Shown here: positions 1 through 4,724 of the stretch, piece after piece
Position numbering within the stretch: the stretch's first letter is position 1
Layout: each line of letters opens with the position of its first letter
NCBI GenBank assembly: GCA_902766515.1
Contig: CACXEB010000130.1
Location: 1 to 6,913, forward strand
DNA: 6,913 bases
Reading direction: 5' to 3'
Source of the DNA: an uncultured Eubacteriales bacterium
Lineage (GTDB): Bacteria; Bacillota_A; Clostridia; Christensenellales; Aristaeellaceae
Notes under the pieces: generated by a model
Databases searched by the model: none
The model's input: the letters and a program-made list of their open reading frames with translations, nothing else
Told to the model about the DNA's origin: nothing
Position numbers and translations under genes: made by a program

Positions 1-2
1 CG

Positions 3-22
3 CCCGGCTTTCAGCCGGGTTT
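3..22 (+). terminator. Probable intrinsic terminator of a gene left of the window
   Basis: A perfect 7-bp stem (CCCGGCT at 3-9 with AGCCGGG at 13-19) closes a 3-base TTC loop and is followed by TTTC on the plus strand. The U-tract is short, so termination may be weak. It most simply ends a plus-strand gene lying outside the left edge. Because the window begins 2 bases before the stem, a T-run for the opposite strand cannot be checked, so it could also serve the minus-strand kinase operon. Confidence 0.5.
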
Positions 23-42
23 CGGCCTGCGGCCTCATCCGC
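23..42. repeat. 20-bp intergenic repeat, copy 1 (hairpin-forming)
   Basis: This 20-mer matches positions 225-244 at 19 of 20 bases; the only difference is T35 against G237. Its core GGCC-TGC-GGCC can fold into a tiny hairpin with a TGC loop. It sits between two other GC hairpins and is not in a gene. It may belong to a dispersed intergenic palindrome family, which cannot be decided from one window. Confidence 0.5.
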
Positions 43-58
43 CGGGTAAACCGGCGGA
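38..58. other. GC-rich perfect hairpin in non-coding region
   Basis: TCCGCCGG (38-45) pairs perfectly with CCGGCGGA (51-58) around a GTAAA loop, an 8-bp stem. No T-run follows on either strand, so it is not a classical terminator. It could stabilise a 3' end or act as part of a read-through barrier for transcripts arriving from either side. Confidence 0.5.
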
Positions 59-218
59 CTCCGGGATTCCGTGCCGCAGAGGACAGTTGATTGCGCCGCT
101 TCCGGGGTGGTCTGCGGCTGATGCTAATCTTTATCCCAGTAGTGTACGCTTCTCTGGTGGGGCGCTCGTGCGGCGGGCGCAGGCGCCTCGCGCACTTCGC
201 TTGAGAGAAACTGTTTTT
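59..218. other. Non-coding gap with no recognised gene
   Basis: I see no protein gene here. Reading frames exist on both strands but lack a ribosome binding site and look compositionally like chance frames in GC-rich DNA. A nested set of inverted repeats is present: TTCTCT (150-155) with AGAGAA (204-209), GTGCG with CGCAC further in, and GGCGC with GCGCC at the centre. A structured transcript is possible but no known RNA family is recognised. No tRNA cloverleaf was seen. Confidence 0.3.
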
Positions 219-244
219 GCGGATCGGCCTGCGGCCGCATCCGC
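219..244. repeat. Hairpin containing copy 2 of the 20-bp repeat
   Basis: GCGGAT (219-224) pairs with ATCCGC (239-244) and CGGCC (225-229) with GGCCG (233-237), leaving a TGC loop and one bulged C at 238. Positions 225-244 repeat 23-42 with one mismatch. The hairpin begins about 21 bases after the kinase stop on the minus strand, but the bases following it on that strand are an A-run, not a T-run. It may protect the operon's 3' end from exonucleases rather than terminate transcription. Confidence 0.5.
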
Positions 245-246
245 TC

Positions 247-259
247 CTGCCTGCGGCAG
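247..259. other. Small TGC-loop hairpin just after the kinase stop
   Basis: CTGCC (247-251) pairs with GGCAG (255-259) around TGC. It lies 6 bases downstream of the kinase stop on the minus strand and shares the GCCTGCGGC core with the hairpins at 23-42 and 219-244. No U-tract follows, so its role is unclear. Confidence 0.35.
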
Positions 260-265
260 TTCATG

Positions 266-1198
266 TCAATCGAGGGATTCGCCGTTTTTTTGCAGGAAGG
301 CCCGGCACTCCGGATCTGTGGCCATGGCGGCACGGGCGCCGAGGCGGGTGCATTTGATCGCGGCGGCGGCGCTGGCGTATCTGCAGGCGGCGTCGTTAGT
401 CATGCCCTGGATCTTGCCGGCGGCAAACGCGCCGTGGAAGGTGTCGCCGCAGCCGTTCGTGTCCACGGCGTGGACGGGGTAGCTGGCGTAGCGGCGCATA
501 CCGGCTTCGTCCATCAGGATGCCGCCGCGGACGCCCTGGGTGATGATCAGCACCTCGGGACGGTATGTGGTGTACAGCGTCCGCGCGGCGTCCTCGGCGG
601 TGCTTTGGCCGGTCATCTTCAGGGCGAACTCCTCGGAGGGGATCAGGTAATCCACGAGCGGCATCAGCGCTTCGACGCCCGGATAGGTGCCGCCTGCGTC
701 ATAGCTGACCTTGACGCCGTTTTCACGGCAGAACCGCGAGGCGGCCAGGGCGGCGCCCAGCATGTGGCCGTCCAGGTGCAGCACCCGGGCGTGGCGGAGC
801 ATGTCCAGGTCCAGCTCTTCCGGCGCGGGCGGGGGGACGGTGCCTTTGTTCCAGATGCAGGTCCGGGTGGTGCTGCTCAGGTTCAGCAGCACGACGGAGT
901 GAAAGCTGACGCCGCCCGGGACGACCCGGACCGCGCTGGTGTCGATGTCCAGGCGGGCGAAGTCGTCCATCATGAACGTGCCGAAGGGGTCGTCCCCGAT
1001 CGTGCCCATGTAGGCCGCGGGGATCCCCAGCTTCCTCGCCGCGGCGAGCGCGGTCGCGCACGGGCCGCCGGCCTGCACCTTGGTCTCGATGCCCTGCAGC
1101 TTGGTGTCCTCGGTGGGAAAGCGGTCGACGGTCATCAGCGTGTCATATACGGTGGACCCGATGCCCACGATCAGGGGCCGGCGTTTCTGTTCAGGCAT
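266..1198 (-). CDS. PfkB-family carbohydrate kinase
   Basis: A 310-residue cytosolic ATP-dependent sugar kinase of the ribokinase/PfkB family, full length for the family. Visible hallmarks are the N-terminal substrate segment VGIGSTVYDT (11-20), the GGPCATA loop (44-50) in place of ribokinase GGKGAN, and the C-terminal ATP/anion-hole signature DTNGCGDTFHGAF (246-258) with catalytic base Asp252. The usual GAGD reads GCGD here. The tail segment CTRLGARA (283-290) resembles that of YihV-type and related PfkB kinases. The ATG overlaps the aldolase stop by 8 bases (ATGCCTGA), and an AAGGCGG ribosome binding site lies inside the aldolase gene, so translation is probably coupled. Third gene of the operon; it most likely phosphorylates the ketose made by the isomerase to give the aldolase substrate. 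Sugar specificity cannot be assigned. Confidence 0.93.
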   Translation of the reverse strand: MPEQKRRPLIVGIGSTVYDTLMTVDRFPTEDTKLQGIETKVQAGGPCATALAAARKLGIPAAYMGTIGDDPFGTFMMDDFARLDIDTSAVRVVPGGVSFHSVVLLNLSSTTRTCIWNKGTVPPPAPEELDLDMLRHARVLHLDGHMLGAALAASRFCRENGVKVSYDAGGTYPGVEALMPLVDYLIPSEEFALKMTGQSTAEDAARTLYTTYRPEVLIITQGVRGGILMDEAGMRRYASYPVHAVDTNGCGDTFHGAFAAGKIQGMTNDAACRYASAAAAIKCTRLGARAAMATDPECRAFLQKNGESLD

Positions 1199-2024
1199 TG
1201 CTGTGTTCCGCCTTCAGCAGTCTGATCTTTTCCGCCGCGAAGCGGGTCACCGCGCGGATGGGCTCCTTCATGAACAGGTCGACCGCGATGATGTCCCGGC
1301 TCACGCCGAACACCCCGTCCAGGAAGGAGCAGCACACGTCGGTGCCAAAGTTGATCTTCCGGATGCCCGCGTCCACGGACGCGGCGATCTGGTCGTCCGG
1401 CACGCCGCTCCCGCCGTGGAGCACCAGGGCGGTATCGGGCAGCGCCGCGTGGATCTCGCGGATACGGTCGATGGCGAGCACCGGCGCCTGCTTATAGTGG
1501 CCGTGCGCGGTGCCGACCATGATGGCCAGGGCGTCGACGCCGGTCCTGCGGACGAAATCGGCGGCCTCGTCCGCCCGGGTGTAATCGGTCGGCACGCCGT
1601 CCTTGGCCATGCCGATGTGCCCCAGCTCGCCCTCCACGTCCACGCCCACCGCGTGGGCAATGTCCACGACGGTCTTCAGGGCGGCGACGTTCTCCTCAAA
1701 GGGCAGGGTGCTGGCGTCGCGCATGACGCCGGTGCAGCCCCAGCGCAGCGCTTTCGCGACTACGTCCAGGTCTGCGCCGTGGTCCAGGTGCAGCGCGACC
1801 TTCACCGGCGAGCGGCGGGCCGCGGCCACCAGGGACGGCATCATGAATTCCGCCTCAAAGTTGGAAAACAGGCGGCTGTACATCTGCAGGATCACGGCGG
1901 CGTCCGCCTCCTCCGCGGCGCGGAGGACGCCCAGCGCGGTCTCGGAGTTGTAGACGTTGAAGGCGGGGATGGCGCACTTCTTTTCTTCGGCAATGTTCAG
2001 GACCGTTTTCAGACTGACCAGCAT
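1191..2024 (-). CDS. Class II (zinc) ketose-bisphosphate aldolase family protein
   Basis: A 277-residue member of the FbaA/GatY/KbaY family, slightly shorter than the roughly 285 residues usual for tagatose-bisphosphate aldolases. The family cleaves a 1-phosphoketose to dihydroxyacetone phosphate and an aldehyde. Expected residues are present: catalytic Asp81 and zinc ligand His82 in HLDHG, Glu133 in EGELGHIG, zinc ligands His174 in GTAHG and His203 in LHGGSG, and the phosphate-binding GGSG and KINFGTD (223-229). Two loops differ from the GatY pattern as I recall it: QMYSRLF (47-53), and MRDAS (101-105) where MIDGS or MIDAS is usual, so Arg51 and Arg102 may shape a different substrate pocket. 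The start has an AAGGAAG site 6 bases upstream (2031-2037). It follows the isomerase after 27 bases and overlaps the kinase by 8. A tagatose- or fructose-bisphosphate role is possible, but the loop changes argue for another sugar. Confidence 0.92.
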   Translation of the reverse strand: MLVSLKTVLNIAEEKKCAIPAFNVYNSETALGVLRAAEEADAAVILQMYSRLFSNFEAEFMMPSLVAAARRSPVKVALHLDHGADLDVVAKALRWGCTGVMRDASTLPFEENVAALKTVVDIAHAVGVDVEGELGHIGMAKDGVPTDYTRADEAADFVRRTGVDALAIMVGTAHGHYKQAPVLAIDRIREIHAALPDTALVLHGGSGVPDDQIAASVDAGIRKINFGTDVCCSFLDGVFGVSRDIIAVDLFMKEPIRAVTRFAAEKIRLLKAEHSNA

Positions 2025-2051
2025 CGTTATCTTCCTTTCCCGCTTGCCCGC

Positions 2052-3443
2052 TTATTTCACGGTGTCCAGCGACAGGTTCGGCACAAACTTGATGAACTCG
2101 CGGATCACGTCGGTGCAGTCGCCCTCCACCTCGCTCATGTGGTGGATGTAGGGCCCTTCCACCAGCTTTTTCTCCCAAGCGGGGAGGTCGTCAAACTCGG
2201 CCCACAGGTAGGTGCCGAAGGTGTACGGGCCGTCGGTCGACCGGCAGGTGCCGGCCAGCAGGCTGTAGTTGCCGTTGTCCTGGTCGAAGCGGGCGACCGT
2301 GTACTGGCCGTCCCTGACCTGGAACCACTGGCGCATGTTGACGTTTTTGCAGGGGCTTCCCTCTTTCTTGAGGCTGTAGGCGAAGGGCCCGCAGTGCCAG
2401 AGCAGCTCCGCGTTGCGGTTCTCCGGATGGCGCACGGTGAACTCGCCCAGGAAGGGCCGCTTCTCGCCCAGCGTGGCGCAGGAGAGCAGCGCCATCGTGA
2501 TGGCGGCGTGCATGTCGCTTTCGCAGGAGACGATATAGCCCATGTCGGCCAGCACGCTGTACGCCGTGCAGGGCATGGCGCCGACGGCCAGCTGCATCGC
2601 CGTCCAGCACTCGGCGGAGACCGCCTGCACGCGGTAGGTCTCGAACACCCACTGGTACAGCAGCACGAATGCGTACACCTTTTTGAGCAGCGGGGGCGTC
2701 AGGTCGTCCATCTCATAGCGCGAGAGCAGCAGCCGGGCGCCCGCTTCCAGCGCTTCGTCCTGCTCCTTCAGGATTTTGTTGTACTGGTCGATGATCACGG
2801 CCAGGTTGACCGGCACGATCTGCAGGCCGAACTTCTCCATCAGCTCGCCCTCGTTGAAAATGACGGAGCAGAAGGGCTTGGGGCGCATGCCCACCTGCGC
2901 GATCCGCATGCCGCGGAAGTTTTTGACCATGCAGCTGACGCGCACGAAGCGGTCGAGCCCCGCCGCGAAGACATCGCTGTCCACCTTGCTGGTCTCGATG
3001 TAGCTGAAGGGGATATGGAACCGCTGCAGCTGCCGGCTGACGCCGAAAATGCCGCACTGGCTGTCGGTGAAGCGCGATCCGTCGGGCAGGAATTCGTCGT
3101 CCTCCATCGCCCAGATGCACACGGGCTTGCCGACGCCCTGCGCGACCTGCGCGGCGATTTCCTCGTTGCCGAAGTTCGCGTTGATGATCAGGACCGCGTC
3201 GACGTTTTCCGCCCTGAAGCGCTCGATGACCTTCTCCGCGTCGGCGTCGCAGTACATGACGTCGACCGGGTTGATGCCCTTCAGGTCCACGAAGGACACG
3301 TGTTCGGACGCAAAGTGCTCCTCGATGTACGCGACGGCCGCGCGGCCGCGCGCCTCCGCCTTTTCCCAGTTGAAGATCCCCGGGCGGGGCGTTACGTCCC
3401 TGCGCATCGGGGCAAGGCCAATCCTGACGTGGTAGTTCAGCAT
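2052..3443 (-). CDS. L-fucose/L-arabinose isomerase-like protein
   Basis: A 463-residue protein of the FucI/AraA-like aldose-ketose isomerase superfamily, closer in length to AraA (about 500) than to FucI (about 590). These are cytosolic, metal-dependent (usually Mn2+) enzymes. The N-terminal half has Rossmann-like segments such as VDAVLIINANFGNEE (81-95) and GKPVCIWAMEDDE (105-117). Candidate metal and catalytic residues are Glu278 in AECW, Glu308 or Asp310 in CESDMH, His350 in WHCGP, and His434/His435 in YIHHMSE near the C-terminus, arranged as in the superfamily. The ATG is preceded by AAGAAGG (3452-3458) and by an in-frame TGA 15 bases upstream, which fixes the start. First gene of the operon with aldolase and kinase. 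The substrate is unknown: the low visible similarity to true FucI or AraA means the name describes the fold only. Sulfoquinovose isomerases of the SqvD type also belong to this superfamily. Confidence 0.85.
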   Translation of the reverse strand: MLNYHVRIGLAPMRRDVTPRPGIFNWEKAEARGRAAVAYIEEHFASEHVSFVDLKGINPVDVMYCDADAEKVIERFRAENVDAVLIINANFGNEEIAAQVAQGVGKPVCIWAMEDDEFLPDGSRFTDSQCGIFGVSRQLQRFHIPFSYIETSKVDSDVFAAGLDRFVRVSCMVKNFRGMRIAQVGMRPKPFCSVIFNEGELMEKFGLQIVPVNLAVIIDQYNKILKEQDEALEAGARLLLSRYEMDDLTPPLLKKVYAFVLLYQWVFETYRVQAVSAECWTAMQLAVGAMPCTAYSVLADMGYIVSCESDMHAAITMALLSCATLGEKRPFLGEFTVRHPENRNAELLWHCGPFAYSLKKEGSPCKNVNMRQWFQVRDGQYTVARFDQDNGNYSLLAGTCRSTDGPYTFGTYLWAEFDDLPAWEKKLVEGPYIHHMSEVEGDCTDVIREFIKFVPNLSLDTVK

Positions 3444-3486
3444 AATCAGCGCCTTCTTTCATAGAATTCATTTGTCAATGCCAGCA

Positions 3487-3499
3487 GTTGCCGTTTTCG
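3487..3499. promoter_or_regulatory. 13-bp direct repeat, operon-proximal copy (candidate operator)
   Basis: GTTGCCGTTTTCG on the plus strand is repeated exactly at 3583-3595. This copy falls just downstream of the predicted transcription start (about 3505) of the isomerase operon, in the leader. An exact 13-mer occurring twice within one 210-base gap around a promoter suggests a regulator site. It is not part of a coding region. Confidence 0.45.
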
Positions 3500-3511
3500 C
3501 CATTTTGACAG

Positions 3512-3541
3512 ATACTATTTTATTTCTTCCGGCGCTTTCAA
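3512..3541 (-). promoter_or_regulatory. Predicted sigma-A promoter of the isomerase-aldolase-kinase operon
   Basis: On the minus strand TTGAAA (3541-3536) and TAGTAT (3517-3512) are separated by 18 bases. The -10 box matches the consensus at 4 of 6 positions and the -35 box at 5 of 6. The predicted start near 3505 would give a leader of about 60 bases. The -10 is weak, which fits a regulated, activator-dependent promoter. A second TTGACA at 3478-3473 has no suitable -10 partner. Confidence 0.45.
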
Positions 3542-3582
3542 TCTATATCCTGATTTCAATAATTCCTATCTAAATTTGATGT

Positions 3583-3595
3583 GTTGCCGTTTTCG
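3583..3595. promoter_or_regulatory. 13-bp direct repeat, upstream copy (candidate operator)
   Basis: Exact second copy of the 13-mer at 3487-3499, lying about 42 bases upstream of the predicted -35 of the isomerase operon and next to the T-tract of the reductase terminator. Here it is also part of an inverted repeat: TTGCCG (3584-3589) with CGGCAA (3598-3603). Start-to-start distance to the other copy is 96 bases, about nine helical turns, so both would face the same side of the DNA. Confidence 0.45.
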
Positions 3596-3601
3596 GGCGG
3601 C

Positions 3602-3629
3602 AAAAACCGCCGCGGACGTGCCGCGGCGG
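3602..3629 (-). terminator. Intrinsic terminator of the aldo/keto reductase gene
   Basis: Read on the minus strand, a perfect 9-bp stem (CCGCCGCGG at 3629-3621 with CCGCGGCGG at 3615-3607) around a CACGT loop is followed directly by TTTTT (3606-3602). It begins 24 bases after the reductase stop codon. This is a textbook Rho-independent terminator and separates the reductase transcript from the isomerase operon downstream. Confidence 0.88.
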
Positions 3630-3653
3630 CGGGTAAGCGAAATCGTATGGGGT

Positions 3654-4643
3654 TTACGCGAGCGCCCGGTCGATGGCCTGCAGCTCGTCTTCGGAGAAGG
3701 GAGCCGCGTGGACGGCCTGGACGTTTTCGATGATCTGTTCCGGGCGGCTGGCGCCGATGAGCGCCGAGGTGATCACGGGGTTCCGGAGCACCCATGACAG
3801 GGCCATCTGGGCCAGCTTCTGGCCGCGGGCGTCGGCGATCTTCTGGAGCGCCGCGATCCTGTCCAGCTTGTCCTGGGTGATGTTCGACGGCTTCAGGTAC
3901 CGGGGGTCATGGCCGGCCCGGGAATCCGCCGGGATGCCTTGCTGGTACTTCCCGGTCAGCAGGCCGTTCTGCAGCGGCGCGAAGCAGATGCAGCCGACGC
4001 CCTCCCGGCCCAGCAGGTCGGTCAGGCCGTCCTCGACCCAGCGGTCCAGCATCGAATAGTTGGGCTGCTCGATCAGGCAGGGCGTGCCAAGGGCCTTCAG
4101 GGCGCGGATCATCTTCTCCGCCTGCGCGGGGCGGTAGTTGGAAATGCCCACGTACAGCGCCTTGCCGCTGCGGACGATCTGGTCGAGGGCGCCGGCGGTT
4201 TCCTCAATGGGGGTGTCGGGATCCGGCCGGTGATGATAGAAGATGTCCACGTAATCCAGATGCATGCGCTTCAGGGACTGGTCCAGGCTGGCGATCAGGT
4301 ATTTCCGGCTGCCATGGTCGCCGTACGGGCCGGGCCACATGTCGTAACCCGCCTTGGTGGAGATGATCAGCTCGTCCCGGTGCGGCCGCCAGTCGCGGTC
4401 CATGTGGACGCCGAAATTCCGCTCCGCCTCCCCGTAGGGCGGGCCATAGTTGTTGGCCAGGTCGAAGTGGGTAATGCCGTTGTCAAAGGCCGTCCTGAGC
4501 AGGCTCTGCTGCACGCCGAACGGGGTGATGTTCCCGAAGTTGTGCCACAGCCCCAACGAGATCTCGGGCAGCAGGATGCCGCTGTGGCCGCAGCGGCGGT
4601 ACTTCATTTTTTCATATCTGTCCTCAGCCGGTATGTACGCCAT
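3654..4643 (-). CDS. Aldo/keto reductase, YghZ/Gpr (L-glyceraldehyde 3-phosphate reductase) type
   Basis: A 329-residue NADPH-type aldo/keto reductase, cytosolic, very similar to E. coli YghZ (about 346 residues; the longer C-terminal tail is absent here). The catalytic tetrad is visible: Asp61 and Tyr66 in HFDLANNYGPP, Lys97 in ISTKAGYDMWPGPYG, and His138 in DIFYHHR. Family motifs LSLGLWHNFG-like (29-37), SRKYLIASLDQSLKRM, GKALYVGISNY, GLLTGKY and the cofactor-binding SALIGASRPEQ follow in order. Known YghZ substrates are L-glyceraldehyde 3-phosphate and methylglyoxal-like aldehydes; here it may reduce the aldehyde released by the neighbouring aldolase, or detoxify methylglyoxal made from excess dihydroxyacetone phosphate (inference). 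The start is supported by AGGAGGT (4656-4650) 6 bases upstream. It has its own promoter and terminator, so it is a separate unit, though read-through from the regulator gene 81 bases upstream is possible. Confidence 0.93.
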   Translation of the reverse strand: MAYIPAEDRYEKMKYRRCGHSGILLPEISLGLWHNFGNITPFGVQQSLLRTAFDNGITHFDLANNYGPPYGEAERNFGVHMDRDWRPHRDELIISTKAGYDMWPGPYGDHGSRKYLIASLDQSLKRMHLDYVDIFYHHRPDPDTPIEETAGALDQIVRSGKALYVGISNYRPAQAEKMIRALKALGTPCLIEQPNYSMLDRWVEDGLTDLLGREGVGCICFAPLQNGLLTGKYQQGIPADSRAGHDPRYLKPSNITQDKLDRIAALQKIADARGQKLAQMALSWVLRNPVITSALIGASRPEQIIENVQAVHAAPFSEDELQAIDRALA

Positions 4644-4672
4644 CTCAGTACCTCCTGTGTGTGTTTGTCCTA

Positions 4673-4701
4673 ATCATAAATCATCCGCGGGCGGATTGCA
4701 A
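4673..4701 (-). promoter_or_regulatory. Predicted sigma-A promoter of the aldo/keto reductase gene
   Basis: On the minus strand TTGCAA (4701-4696) and TATGAT (4678-4673) are exactly 17 bases apart; the -10 matches the consensus at 5 of 6 positions. The expected start is near 4666, leaving a short leader with a strong AGGAGGT site. The spacer is largely an inverted repeat (4683-4696). Confidence 0.6.
4683..4696. promoter_or_regulatory. Inverted repeat inside the reductase promoter (candidate operator)
   Basis: ATCCGC (4683-4688) and GCGGAT (4691-4696) form a 6-2-6 inverted repeat that fills most of the spacer between the -35 and -10 boxes. A dimeric repressor bound here would block RNA polymerase. 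There is no T-run after it, so it is not a terminator for the upstream regulator gene. GCGGAT also occurs by chance in GC-rich DNA, so the call is tentative. Confidence 0.4.
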
Positions 4702-4724
4702 CCTGATTTTGAGACCATTGGGCG

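Noticed and set aside
124..333. Possible 69-codon minus-strand gene after the kinase
   Set aside because: It starts inside the kinase C-terminus in another frame, lacks a ribosome binding site and shows no family signal.
87..482. Possible small plus-strand gene in the left gap running into the kinase gene
   Set aside because: No ribosome binding site, no recognisable motif, and more than half overlaps the kinase in antisense.
1080..3464. Long plus-strand open frame (794 codons) opposite the isomerase and aldolase; similar antisense frames at 263-1225 and 4767-6377
   Set aside because: They lie exactly opposite genes with clear family motifs, have no ribosome binding site, and give low-complexity Val/Gly/Ala/His/Arg-rich translations typical of the complement of GC-rich codons.
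3473..3478. Perfect TTGACA -35 box on the minus strand just before the isomerase gene
   Set aside because: At 16-18 bases downstream there is only the ribosome binding site region and no -10-like hexamer; the promoter at 3512-3541 fits better.
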